DNA of 64,000 nt from Kaistia hirudinis. Lineage in GTDB: Bacteria > Pseudomonadota > Alphaproteobacteria > Rhizobiales > Kaistiaceae. Under the pieces are notes generated by a model. The model did no database searches, was not told the origin of the DNA, and saw nothing but the letters and a program-made list of their open reading frames with translations. Position 1 is the stretch's first letter. Each line of letters starts with the position of its first letter. The position numbers and the translations under genes were made by a program. Below, piece by piece: positions 1 to 8,240 of the stretch. The stretch is taken from NCBI RefSeq assembly GCF_014196455.1, contig NZ_JACIDS010000003.1:868001-932000 (forward strand). Reading direction: 5' to 3'.

Positions 1-825
1 GAGCCCCGCGATCCGGGCACCGGCCTTCACGATCGAGACGGCATAGCCCGCCCGCCGGTTGCGTATGGCGAGATAGGGCAGGAAGAAGCTGCGGAGGAGT
101 TGCCCCGTTTCCTCCGATCGCCCGGCACGCAGCGCCGCGAAGAAGCGCAGCGCGAACTCGGGCGCGAAATTGTAGATCGCAGAGGAATAGGTGGTCATGC
201 CGATCGCGGCGGCCGCGCTGGCGTGCACCTCGGCGGTCGGCATGCCGCCGATGAAGATCAGCCGGTCGCCCATGCGCTGGCGCAGCGCCGTCAATAGCTC
301 GATATCGCCGACGCCGTCCTTGAGGCCGATCAGGTTCGGGCAGTCATCCGCGAGGGCGGCCAGCGTCTCGGGGGCGAGGACCGCATTGTCGCGATTATAG
401 GCGATCACCCCGATACCGACCGAACGGCAGATCGCCGTCAGGTGCCGGCGCAGCCCTTCCTGCTCGGATCTGACCAGATAGGGCGGTAGCACCAACAATC
501 CCTCGGCACCATTGGCCTCGGCGGCCTTGGCGAATTCGATCGCCATTTCCGTGCCATAGCCGACGCCGGCCAGGAGCGGCAGGTCGGCAGGCGTCTCCTG
601 TGCGGCGGCCCGCACCACGCGTCCGAATTCGCCGAGCGTGAGCGAGAAGAACTCCCCCGTACCGCCGGCCGCGAACAGGCCGGAAACGCCGCCCCGCGCC
701 TGCGCCGCGACATGGGCGCGATAGCCGTCCTCGTTGAAGGCGCCGTCAGCGCCAAAGAACGTGAGCGGAAAGGACAGCAGGCCCTGGGCGAGTGTGGTCG
801 CGAGTTCGGTGGGCGAGAAGCTCAA
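1..825 (-). CDS. kdgD: 5-dehydro-4-deoxyglucarate dehydratase, 3' end beyond window
   Basis: Member of the DapA/N-acetylneuraminate-lyase TIM-barrel family. The KdgD enzyme dehydrates and decarboxylates 5-keto-4-deoxy-D-glucarate to 2-oxoglutarate semialdehyde in hexarate and uronate catabolism, in the cytoplasm. The visible 275 residues show the family hallmarks: GLLSFPLTFF near the N-terminus, AAGGTGEFFSLT (phosphate/carboxylate loop), VIAYNRDN with the catalytic tyrosine, and GLKDGVGD with the Schiff-base lysine. Reading frame is open to the left edge, so the C-terminus is missing. I chose TTG at 825 because GGAG lies 8 nt upstream and the family usually starts close to this point; an ATG at 843 without a ribosome site is the alternative. 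The gene is divergent from the aldo/keto reductase. Confidence 0.88.
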   Translation of the reverse strand, partial: MSFSPTELATTLAQGLLSFPLTFFGADGAFNEDGYRAHVAAQARGGVSGLFAAGGTGEFFSLTLGEFGRVVRAAAQETPADLPLLAGVGYGTEMAIEFAKAAEANGAEGLLVLPPYLVRSEQEGLRRHLTAICRSVGIGVIAYNRDNAVLAPETLAALADDCPNLIGLKDGVGDIELLTALRQRMGDRLIFIGGMPTAEVHASAAAAIGMTTYSSAIYNFAPEFALRFFAALRAGRSEETGQLLRSFFLPYLAIRNRRAGYAVSIVKAGARIAGL

Positions 826-1001
826 GGCGAAGACTCCGTGCATGGGCCCGGTCGGCGCGCGGGCGGGCGATATTGGCTGTGCGGCGGCGATCGATGCGGA
901 TCGCCGGCGTGGTTCGTCGCGTGGCCGGATGGAGGGGCCTTTCGCGCACCGGACGGTAGCGGATGGTCGGCCGTCCGGTGCCATCGAGTTATGCGGTTAC
1001 A

Positions 1002-1015
1002 TTGTAATATGACAA
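1002..1015. promoter_or_regulatory. putative FadR/GntR-type operator between kdgD and aldo/keto reductase
   Basis: TTGTAATATGACAA is an imperfect 14-bp dyad (TTGT...ACAA arms, ATAT centre) inside an A/T-rich patch of the otherwise G/C-rich 280-bp divergent spacer. Arms of the type TNGT...ACNA are known for FadR/FCD GntR regulators. The cognate regulator is not evident; it could lie left of the window. It could act on both divergent genes. Confidence 0.4.
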
Positions 1016-1107
1016 CTTATGTGTCAATGCTGCCCGGGATGCGGGATCGGCCGGAGGTGACGCGCGATCCTGTCCCGTCAGGATGATCTTTGGGCGGAGA
1101 GGGATGG

Positions 1108-2142
1108 ATGGCGCAGATCGAAACGAGGCCGGTCGCGAAGGGCGGGCTGTCGGTGACGACCATGGGGCTCGGCGGTACGGGGCTCGGCAATATGTACCGC
1201 GCGGTCGATACGGATGTGGCGATCCAGACCGTGCACGCGGCCTATGCGAGCGGGATCCGCTATTTCGATACGGCGCCCGTCTATGGTTTCGGCGTCAGCG
1301 AGACGCGCCTGGGGCTGGGGATCCGCGACCTGCCGCGGTCCGAAATCGTGATCTCCTCCAAGGTGGGATATGATCTCGTACCGATTTCCCCGGACGAGAT
1401 GCAGCCCGCGCTCTGGGCGCAGCCGGGGGCGTTCCGCGCCGAGTTCGACTATTCGCGCGATGCCGCCATGCGCTCGCTCGAGGGGACCTTGGAGCGCCTC
1501 GGTACCGACTATGTCGACATGGTCTCGATCCATGATCCGGACGAAGCGATTCATTTCGGGCCCGGCGAAGATCCCTATGCAAGCAGCCGCTTTCGCGAGG
1601 CCATGGACGGGGCCTATCCCGTTCTGGACGATCTGCGCACGCAGGGCGTGATCAAGGCGATCGGCGTCGGCATCAACCAGTGGCAGATGCTGTCCGACTT
1701 CGTCGTGGCCGGCGATTTCGATTATTTCCTGCTCGCCGGACGCTACACGCTGCTGGAGCAGGAGCCGCTGGCAACGCTGTTTCCGCTCTGCGAGCAGCGC
1801 GGCACGCGGATCGTCATCGGCGGTCCCTATAATTCCGGCATTCTCGCCAGCGGCGCCGTCCCGGGTGCGACCTTCAACACGCGGCCGGCGCCCGAGGCGG
1901 TCCTCGCACGCGTCCGCCGCATCGAGGGGATCTGCGCGGCGCATGGCGTGTCGCTGGCGGCGGCGGCGCTGCAATTCCCGCTCGGCCATCCCCTCGTCGC
2001 CAGCGTCATTCCGGGCGCGCGATCGGTCGGCGAACTCCAGCAGAATCTCGCCTATCTCGGTGAGGCGATTCCGCCGGCCCTGTGGACCGATCTGAAGGCG
2101 GCCGGCCTGATCGACCCCGCCGCGCCTGTCCCTGCGGCGTAG
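1108..2142 (+). CDS. aldo/keto reductase (aldose 1-dehydrogenase-like)
   Basis: Cytoplasmic NAD(P)-dependent TIM-barrel oxidoreductase of 344 aa, of the subgroup that includes D-threo-aldose (L-fucose) 1-dehydrogenase and pyridoxal 4-dehydrogenase. The catalytic tetrad is visible: D54 and Y59 in YFDTAPVYG, K85 in ISSKVGY, H142 in SIHDPD. The subgroup oxidises sugars at C1 to lactones, so with kdgD next door a role in sugar-acid formation is plausible but is inference. Start ATG 1108 follows GGAGAGGG; a TTG at 1090 would add six residues but lacks a ribosome site. It ends 3 bp from the convergent MocR gene. Confidence 0.82.
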   Translation: MAQIETRPVAKGGLSVTTMGLGGTGLGNMYRAVDTDVAIQTVHAAYASGIRYFDTAPVYGFGVSETRLGLGIRDLPRSEIVISSKVGYDLVPISPDEMQPALWAQPGAFRAEFDYSRDAAMRSLEGTLERLGTDYVDMVSIHDPDEAIHFGPGEDPYASSRFREAMDGAYPVLDDLRTQGVIKAIGVGINQWQMLSDFVVAGDFDYFLLAGRYTLLEQEPLATLFPLCEQRGTRIVIGGPYNSGILASGAVPGATFNTRPAPEAVLARVRRIEGICAAHGVSLAAAALQFPLGHPLVASVIPGARSVGELQQNLAYLGEAIPPALWTDLKAAGLIDPAAPVPAA

Positions 2143-2145
2143 CGG

Positions 2146-3585
2146 TCAGTCGCGCTGTCGCACCGCACCGTCAATCGCGCGGCCGAGTGCCGCGAAGATC
2201 TTCTCCTCCGCCGATTGCGCGACGTTGAAGCGCAGGAACCCGCTCGCGGTCTGCGACTGGCTGAAGGCGTTGCCCGGCGCGAGCACGACGCCTTCGTCGA
2301 GGCAGCGGCGCGCCACGAGCGCCGCGTCGACGCCTTCGGGAAGCCGGCACCACAGGAACATGCCGGCCTGCGGCATCAGCCAGGGCGTGACGCCGAGCCG
2401 TTCGAGCCGCGCGGCGGTCCGCTCCATCGCGGCGGCGAGACGGGCGCGCGTCGCCTCCATGTGCTTGCGATAGCCGCCATCGGTCAGCGCCGCGTGCAGC
2501 AATTCCGCGGCGAGGCGCCCGCCGCCGAAGCTCGTGGCGAGCTTGAGATCGGCGAGGCTCTCGATCCAGTCGGGCCGCGCTGCGATATAGCCGCAGCGCA
2601 CCGAGGCCGAGAGCGTCTTCGAGAAGCTGCCGATATGGATGACGCGCGCCAGCCCGTCGAAGGCGGCGAGCCGCGGCGCCGGCGCCGTCTCGAAATCGGC
2701 GAAGATGTCGTCCTCGACGATCACCAGTTCGGACCGGTCGGCGAGTTTCAGCAGGCGATGCGCGATCACCGGCGACAGCACCGCGCCGGTCGGATTGTGG
2801 ATCGCGGAATTGGTGATGTAGAGCCGCGGCGCATGGGCGAGGAGCGCGGCGCCGAAGGCCTCGGTGTCGGGCCCGTGCGGCGTATAGGGCACGCCGACGA
2901 CCTTGACCCGGTGCGCCTTCAGCAGCGCATGGAAGTTGAAATAGCAGGGATCGTCGACGAGGACCGTGTCGCCCGGCTCGAGCAGGAAGCGGCAGATCAG
3001 GTCGATCGCCTGCGTGCCGGATTCGGTGAGCATGATCTGGTCGGGCCCGGCCTGGATGCCGTTCGCCGCGATGCGCCGGCTGAGCACGGAGCGGAGCGCC
3101 GGCAGGCCGAGCGGGCTGGCATAGTCCATGAGGACGGCCTCGTCGCCGCGTGCGAGCCCGCGCAGCGCGCGGCGCATCCCGGTCACTGGCATCCATGAGG
3201 CCGGCAGCCAGCCGCAGCCCGGCTTCAGGGTCGCGTCGTCGGCCTCCAGCGCCTGGCGCGAGATCCAGAGCGGATCGACCTCGCGCTCGACCCTCGGCCC
3301 GAGCGTCGCGAGGGAGAGCGGTGCGGCCGGGCCGGACACGTAATAGCCGGACCCCGGCCGGGCATGGATGACGCCCTCCGCCGCCAGCCGCTCATAGGCT
3401 TCGACCACGGTCGAGACGGAGACCTGCATCGTCTTGGCCTGCGCGCGAACCGAGGCGAGGCGCATGCCCGGCGACAGGCTGCGCGCGGCGATTCCGGACC
3501 GGATCGTCCCCATCACCGCCTCGATCCGCGTCCCGTGTGGCCTTGCTTTGAGTGTATCGTCCATCCGTACTGCTCGATCAGGCAT
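2146..3585 (-). CDS. MocR-family (GntR wHTH + aminotransferase domain) regulator
   Basis: 479-aa transcription factor. Residues about 18-85 form a GntR winged helix (ASVRAQAKTMQVSVSTVVEAYERL); residues about 125-475 form a class-I aminotransferase-like domain that binds PLP, with the Schiff-base lysine K323 in SFSKTLSAS and the NPTG loop (IHNPTG) at about 264. Such proteins sense amino acids or vitamin B6 forms. It is divergent from an EamA exporter across a short spacer, a common MocR arrangement, so it probably controls that gene. Start is ambiguous: ATG 3585 gives the longest protein, ATG 3564 is also possible; neither has a strong ribosome site. Confidence 0.9.
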   Translation of the reverse strand: MPDRAVRMDDTLKARPHGTRIEAVMGTIRSGIAARSLSPGMRLASVRAQAKTMQVSVSTVVEAYERLAAEGVIHARPGSGYYVSGPAAPLSLATLGPRVEREVDPLWISRQALEADDATLKPGCGWLPASWMPVTGMRRALRGLARGDEAVLMDYASPLGLPALRSVLSRRIAANGIQAGPDQIMLTESGTQAIDLICRFLLEPGDTVLVDDPCYFNFHALLKAHRVKVVGVPYTPHGPDTEAFGAALLAHAPRLYITNSAIHNPTGAVLSPVIAHRLLKLADRSELVIVEDDIFADFETAPAPRLAAFDGLARVIHIGSFSKTLSASVRCGYIAARPDWIESLADLKLATSFGGGRLAAELLHAALTDGGYRKHMEATRARLAAAMERTAARLERLGVTPWLMPQAGMFLWCRLPEGVDAALVARRCLDEGVVLAPGNAFSQSQTASGFLRFNVAQSAEEKIFAALGRAIDGAVRQRD

Positions 3586-3671
3586 AACAGTTTGACGAAA
3601 TCGTACCGGATCGCCTCTGGATCGTCGATCCGTTCGCGGCCATGACAGGCGAAACGACCCCGGAGCGTGTC

Positions 3672-4535
3672 ATGGACAAGGCGGCGAGCGGCTGGATCAG
3701 CGGCTTCATCGGAATGGTGATCTTCTCGGGCTCGCTCCCCGCCACGCGTGCCGCCGTGCTCGGCTTCGATCCGCTGTTCCTGACGGCCGCGCGCGCCGCG
3801 ATCGCCGGGCTGCTCGGCCTCGCGCTGCTGGTGCTGCTGCGTCAACGTCGGCCGTCGGGACGCGAGTTGGTGTCGCTCCTCATCGTCGCCCTCGGCGTCG
3901 TGGTCGGCTTTCCCCTGCTGACGGCGCTGGCGCTCCAGCACGTCTCCTCGGCGCATTCGCTGGTGTTTATCGGCCTGCTGCCGCTCTCGACGGCGATCTT
4001 CGGCGTGCTCCGTGCCGGCGAGCGGCCGCGGCCGGCCTTCTGGCTGATGTCGGCGCTGGGGAGCGCGCTCGTCGTCGCCTTCGCGCTGCGCGAAGGCGTG
4101 GCGGCAGCGCCCGTCGGCGATGGCTTGATGCTCACGGCGATCGTCGTCTGCGGCCTCGGCTATGCCGAAGGTGGCCGCCTTTCGCGCGCGCTCGGCGGCT
4201 GGCAGGTCATCTGCTGGGCGCTCGTGCTGGCGCTGCCGGTCATGCTGTCGCTCGCCATCCTCACGCGGCCGGTCTCCTTCGCCGGCATTGCCGGCGGCGC
4301 CTGGATGGGCCTAGCCTATGTCTCGCTGTTCAGCATGCTGATCGGTTTCATGTTCTGGTATCGCGGCCTCGCGCACGGCGGCATCGCCGCCGTGGGGCAG
4401 CTCCAATTGCTGCAGCCCTTCTTCGGGCTCGCCCTCGCCGCCGCGCTCCTCGGCGAGCGGGTCAGCCTCGCCATGCTCGTGGCGACCCTCGGCGTGGTCG
4501 GCTGCGTCGCGGGCGCGAGGAAGTTCGCGACGTGA
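3672..4535 (+). CDS. EamA/DMT-superfamily transporter
   Basis: Inner-membrane protein of 287 aa with about ten hydrophobic helices in two EamA repeats (roughly residues 8-135 and 145-285). The drug/metabolite transporter superfamily mainly exports amino acids, nucleosides or other small metabolites; the substrate cannot be read from sequence. ATG 3672 is preceded by GGAG at 6 nt, better than the upstream ATG 3642. Divergent MocR gene at 2146-3585 is the likely regulator. Confidence 0.85.
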   Translation: MDKAASGWISGFIGMVIFSGSLPATRAAVLGFDPLFLTAARAAIAGLLGLALLVLLRQRRPSGRELVSLLIVALGVVVGFPLLTALALQHVSSAHSLVFIGLLPLSTAIFGVLRAGERPRPAFWLMSALGSALVVAFALREGVAAAPVGDGLMLTAIVVCGLGYAEGGRLSRALGGWQVICWALVLALPVMLSLAILTRPVSFAGIAGGAWMGLAYVSLFSMLIGFMFWYRGLAHGGIAAVGQLQLLQPFFGLALAAALLGERVSLAMLVATLGVVGCVAGARKFAT

Positions 4536-4570
4536 AGGGCGGGCCGTTTCCCGTTGCGACCGGTGCAAAG

Positions 4571-4603
4571 AAAGGCAGCGGCGAGGGTTTCGCCGCTGCC
4601 TTT
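4571..4603. terminator. bidirectional rho-independent terminator
   Basis: Perfect 14-bp stem (AAAGGCAGCGGCGA paired with TCGCCGCTGCCTTT) around a 5-nt loop. It lies between the convergent EamA and sulfatase genes. The A-run and T-run on its two sides suit termination in both directions. Confidence 0.85.
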
Positions 4604-4635
4604 GTCTGTCATAAGCCGGCCGAAGCGTCGGGCGT

Positions 4636-6294
4636 TCAATTGCCGGTTGGCAGGCCGATCGAGAAGCCCTGATCCTTGAGCTGGTCCTGAACGCTGCGGA
4701 AGCGCTCATAGCCGGACAGGGTGATCGGGCCGGAATAGGCCTCGCTCTGAACCTTGCGCGGCGGATAGTCGACATAGGTCTTCATCAGCCGCGAAATGGC
4801 GTCATTGGCCGGAACCACGGCCCAGGTGTGCTCCGTGAAGTTGTTCATGAAGATGTCGTAGCGCTCCTGCGGGTCGGCGAGCAGGTCGAACACTTGCGGG
4901 ATGGTGGCGACGTATTTCTCCTGCCCCTTCCAGCCGAGATTCGTATCGACCGCGAGACCGCCGGTCTGGGCGCCGTCATCGCCGCGCAAGTTGAAGACGT
5001 ATTTGAAATTGTCGACCCGCACGGCGCCGGGGGTCAGCTCGTTCTCGGTGAAATAGAACCATTCGTGACGTGGGTCGGCGCCCTTGCCGAACCAGACCGG
5101 GGTGACGTCATAGCTGTCGAAGACCATGGGCTGGCCGTCGCGGTCCTTGGTCGGAAGCGGAACGCCCGCGATCGAGGCGAAGGAGGCCATCAGGTCGAGG
5201 CCGCCCATGATGTCGTCGCTCTTGGTGTTCGCCGGCACCTTGCCCGGCCAGCGCGCGAGCGACGGGACAAGGTTGCCGCCTTCGCGGACTGTGCCCTTGG
5301 TGCCGCGGAACGGCGTATAGCCGGAATCCGGATAGACGTCCTGCCAAGCGCCATTGTCGACCGTGTAGAACACCAGCGTGTTGTCCTTCAGGCCGAGCTC
5401 GTCGAGCTTCTTGAGGACGTTGCCGATGCGCGTGTCGAGCTCGACGACGGAATCGGCATATTTCGATTTGGAGATCGACTTGCCCTCGAATTCCGGCGCG
5501 GGCAGATTCGGCTGGTGGTTCTTCATGAAGTTGACGTTGATGAAGAACGGCGTGCCGGGCGACTTGGCGGCGTCCTCGAGGAATCCCTCGGCTGCCTGCT
5601 CGACATATTTGTCGAGGAAGGGAATGCCGACCACGCCCTTTTCGGGCGTGTCGACATATTCGCCGTTGACGGCAAAGTCCTGCTTCGCAGGCTCGCCCGC
5701 ATTGCCCGAGAGCGCGCCCTTGGTCACCTTCTGGAACATGGCCCTGAGCTCCGGGCTCATCTCCGGGAACCATTTCGGGTCGGCATAGGTGTAGGCGTTC
5801 AGGTGATACAGGAACGCATATTTCATCACGTCGTAGCCTTGGGCATTCGGCAGCGCATAGTCCGATTCGCCGAGGTGCCACTTGCCGGTGAAGTAGGTCT
5901 TGTAGCCGCCCTCCTTCAGCACCGAGGCGAGCGTCCATTCCGCATGCGGCAAGCCGCCGCCCTGGCCCTGAAAGGCAACAGTTGTCATGCCGGAGCGGTT
6001 CGGAATGCGGCCGGTCTGGATCGCGGCGCGGCCGGGCGTGCAGCTCGGCTGGCCATAGAAATTGGTGAAGGTCATGCCGCTGGCGGCCAGATCGTCGAGA
6101 TTGGGTGTCGGCATGCCGCGCCGCTTGCCGCCGAGATAGGGGCCGAGATCGCCCCATCCTGTATCGTCGGAGACGATCAGCAGGATGTTGGGCTTCGTCG
6201 TCGGTGCTTTATCCTCGGCATGGGCGCCACCCGCGAGCGTCAGCAACGCCGCCGCGGTGACAATTGGCAGCGATTTATGGACTTGGAGACCCAT
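4636..6294 (-). CDS. exported arylsulfatase (sulfatase, type I)
   Basis: 552-aa sulfatase of the alkaline-phosphatase superfamily that would hydrolyse sulfate esters in the periplasm. A signal peptide spans about residues 1-26 (cleavage near AHA-ED). Metal-binding DD lies at 43-44 (NILLIVSDDTGWGD) and the active-site cysteine is C85 in SCTPGRAAIQTGR, matching the CxPxR sequence converted to formylglycine. HLGE and the DNGAWQD segments carry further metal and sulfate ligands. Start ATG 6294 has GGAG 6 nt upstream. It is cotranscribed downstream of a HAD hydrolase. A formylglycine-generating enzyme is not encoded in this window. Confidence 0.92.
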   Translation of the reverse strand: MGLQVHKSLPIVTAAALLTLAGGAHAEDKAPTTKPNILLIVSDDTGWGDLGPYLGGKRRGMPTPNLDDLAASGMTFTNFYGQPSCTPGRAAIQTGRIPNRSGMTTVAFQGQGGGLPHAEWTLASVLKEGGYKTYFTGKWHLGESDYALPNAQGYDVMKYAFLYHLNAYTYADPKWFPEMSPELRAMFQKVTKGALSGNAGEPAKQDFAVNGEYVDTPEKGVVGIPFLDKYVEQAAEGFLEDAAKSPGTPFFINVNFMKNHQPNLPAPEFEGKSISKSKYADSVVELDTRIGNVLKKLDELGLKDNTLVFYTVDNGAWQDVYPDSGYTPFRGTKGTVREGGNLVPSLARWPGKVPANTKSDDIMGGLDLMASFASIAGVPLPTKDRDGQPMVFDSYDVTPVWFGKGADPRHEWFYFTENELTPGAVRVDNFKYVFNLRGDDGAQTGGLAVDTNLGWKGQEKYVATIPQVFDLLADPQERYDIFMNNFTEHTWAVVPANDAISRLMKTYVDYPPRKVQSEAYSGPITLSGYERFRSVQDQLKDQGFSIGLPTGN

Positions 6295-6339
6295 TGGCCG
6301 CTCCTTTCGTGGTGAAAGTATCGAGACCGACTGGCGGCC

Positions 6340-7326
6340 TCACTGCGCGGCTGGAAAGATCTGTTTCCAGTCGTTCTTCATGTCGATGAGCACCCACCCC
6401 TGCGCCGGGGCCATGTCCATCGCCTTGTCCAGACGACCGAAGGTGGAATCGCGGTCATAGGCATATTCGCGCTCGGCGTCCGTGTGGTGGACGATCATGC
6501 CGAGGCGCGCGCCGTCGCCGGCCGTCGTCCATTGCAGCATCTCGAGGTCGCCGTCCGAATTGCCGAAGGCCGCGATCGGACGCTGGCCGATGTGCTGGTT
6601 GATGCCGATCGGCTTGCCGGGGCCGTCATCGACGAAATTGACCTCCGGCAGGCGCATCAGCACCGGCTTGCCGTCCACCATCTCGAATTTCGTCTTGATG
6701 CTGGAGCCGACCACCTGCGCCGGTAGAACGCCATAGGCCTTATCGGTCCAGGGCCGCATGAACTCGATGCCGCCGCCCGAGACGATGTAGGTGGTGAAGC
6801 CGTTGTCGCGGAGATAGCCGAGCAGCTCCAGCATCGGCTGGTAGACGAGGTCCGTGTAGTGCTTCTTGAAGCGCGGATGCTCGGCCTTGGCCAGCCAATC
6901 CGAGACGATGCTCTGAAAATCGTCGGGCGTCATGCCGGCATGCGTCACCATCATAAGCTCGACGAGCCCCTTCTCGCCGGTGGCCGCGAGGGCCTTCATG
7001 TCGCCGTCGATCGCCGCCTTCAGCCTGGGGTTTGACTGCCATTCCGGATGATCAGGGGCGAGCGCCTTGATCCGGTCCAGCGCGAAGGCGAGCTGGGTGT
7101 ACATGGGCTGCTCGACCCACAGCGTGCCGTCATTGTCGAATACGGCGATGCGTTGCTCGGGCGGGACGAAGTCCTTGCCCTTGGCGTCGGTGACGCGCTG
7201 CACGAAGGATTGGATGGTCTGCTTGGCGGGCCCGTCGTTCCAGGAGGCCAAAGGCTCGGCGAGCCCGGCCCCCAGCGACGCCAGCAGCAGTCCCGTAATG
7301 ACCAGGACCCTTGCAAGAAAACGCAT
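6340..7326 (-). CDS. exported HAD-superfamily hydrolase
   Basis: 328-aa protein with an N-terminal signal peptide (about 1-23, ending GLAEP) and a haloacid-dehalogenase phosphatase fold. Motif I is FDNDGTLW at 63-70, with D64 as nucleophile and D66 as acid/base. Motif II is IVSGGG and motif III/IV is the GNSDGDLEML segment. It should act as a periplasmic phosphatase or phosphohydrolase. Start ATG 7326 is chosen because GAGGAGG precedes it; upstream in-frame codons would add a stretch lacking a ribosome site and blur the signal peptide. It is the first gene of the unit with the sulfatase 45 bp downstream. The pair suggests removal of sulfate and phosphate from one substrate, as inference. Confidence 0.82.
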   Translation of the reverse strand: MRFLARVLVITGLLLASLGAGLAEPLASWNDGPAKQTIQSFVQRVTDAKGKDFVPPEQRIAVFDNDGTLWVEQPMYTQLAFALDRIKALAPDHPEWQSNPRLKAAIDGDMKALAATGEKGLVELMMVTHAGMTPDDFQSIVSDWLAKAEHPRFKKHYTDLVYQPMLELLGYLRDNGFTTYIVSGGGIEFMRPWTDKAYGVLPAQVVGSSIKTKFEMVDGKPVLMRLPEVNFVDDGPGKPIGINQHIGQRPIAAFGNSDGDLEMLQWTTAGDGARLGMIVHHTDAEREYAYDRDSTFGRLDKAMDMAPAQGWVLIDMKNDWKQIFPAAQ

Positions 7327-7451
7327 GGCGACCTCCTCGCATGCGGCAGAGGCGCGAAGCATAGACCACATCGTCGTGGTCATTGTTGTTATTTTGCGTC
7401 AGCCGACGCCACGCCGGATATTTGGCTTATCCCGCGTCGCGGTTGGAGCGC

Positions 7452-8141
7452 TCAGGCTTTCGATTGGCTCAGCAGCGAGACGAGCCTCTGGCCGCCGACG
7501 ACGATGTCGCGTTCGATCGCCTTGCGGACGGCCTCGCCATCCCGCTGCGCGAGGCCGCGCAGCACCGCCAGATGCTGGTGTCCCTCGGGGTCGCGCGGCG
7601 GCGAGACCTCGTAGAGCACGCCCATGGCGGGGCCGCACTGGACCCAGAGGTTCTCGACGAACTGGAGCAGCATCGGCATCTGCGCGAGCATGCACAGATG
7701 CAGGTGGAACTGCCCGTTCATCTCGAGGGCGAGCGCCGAATCCTGGTTCTTCTCCGCCGCCGCCATGCGCTCGTGAATGGCCGCGAGCCGCTCGATATCG
7801 GCCGCGTTCACCGTGTCGACGGCGCGCAGGCCCGCCTGTCCCTCCAGCCAGAGGCGCAGGTCGCGAATCTCCAGATAGCGCTGCAGCGTCATTTCCGGAA
7901 CGAAGGCGGTGCCGCGGCTGTCAAACCGGACGATGCCCTCCGAGCCCAGGCGAAGCAGCGCCTCGCGCACCGGCGTGGCGCTGATGCCGAGCTGCTCGGC
8001 GAGGCTGCGCAGGACGAGTTTCTGCCCGGATTTGAGCCGGCTCTGGGCCAGCGCATTGCGGATCTGCCGGTAGGCGCTCTCGCTCAGGTTCTGCCTGCTC
8101 AGCGCATCGAACGGCGAAGCCGCCATCACGTCATCGTTCAT
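7452..8141 (-). CDS. GntR-family regulator (FCD type)
   Basis: 229-aa repressor-type protein. The N-terminal winged helix (residues about 15-80) includes LRSLAEQLGISATPVREALLRL; the C-terminal all-helical FCD ligand domain follows (about 88-220) with the metal-site pattern seen in FRGxFHxxL-like segments (MNGQFHLHL). It is divergent from the ThDP-enzyme operon at 8241, and a perfect dyad lies between them, so it probably represses both itself and that operon. Effector unknown. Confidence 0.88.
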   Translation of the reverse strand: MNDDVMAASPFDALSRQNLSESAYRQIRNALAQSRLKSGQKLVLRSLAEQLGISATPVREALLRLGSEGIVRFDSRGTAFVPEMTLQRYLEIRDLRLWLEGQAGLRAVDTVNAADIERLAAIHERMAAAEKNQDSALALEMNGQFHLHLCMLAQMPMLLQFVENLWVQCGPAMGVLYEVSPPRDPEGHQHLAVLRGLAQRDGEAVRKAIERDIVVGGQRLVSLLSQSKA

Positions 8142-8177
8142 CTCGATCCCCAGCCGAAACCGTCGCCGACAAGGTGC

Positions 8178-8218
8178 TTGACAACGGCTTCGAGTGCAAG
8201 CTTATTTGTTATAACAAA
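8178..8218 (+). promoter_or_regulatory. promoter and GntR operator of the ThDP-enzyme operon
   Basis: A consensus -35 TTGACA sits at 8178-8183. The A/T-rich TTATTT region about 18 nt downstream may serve as -10. Directly over it is the perfect 14-bp palindrome TTTGTTATAACAAA at 8205-8218, 23 bp before the ATG at 8241. The layout fits repression by the divergent GntR protein (7452-8141). Confidence 0.65.
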
Positions 8219-8240
8219 CAACATATAACACGAGGATCGA

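Noticed and set aside
1002-8218. Idea that the TTGT...ACAA site at 1002 and the palindrome at 8205 belong to one regulon
   Set aside because: The arms look alike but the spacing differs (6 against 4 bases between TTGT and ACAA), and the GntR gene is adjacent only to the second.
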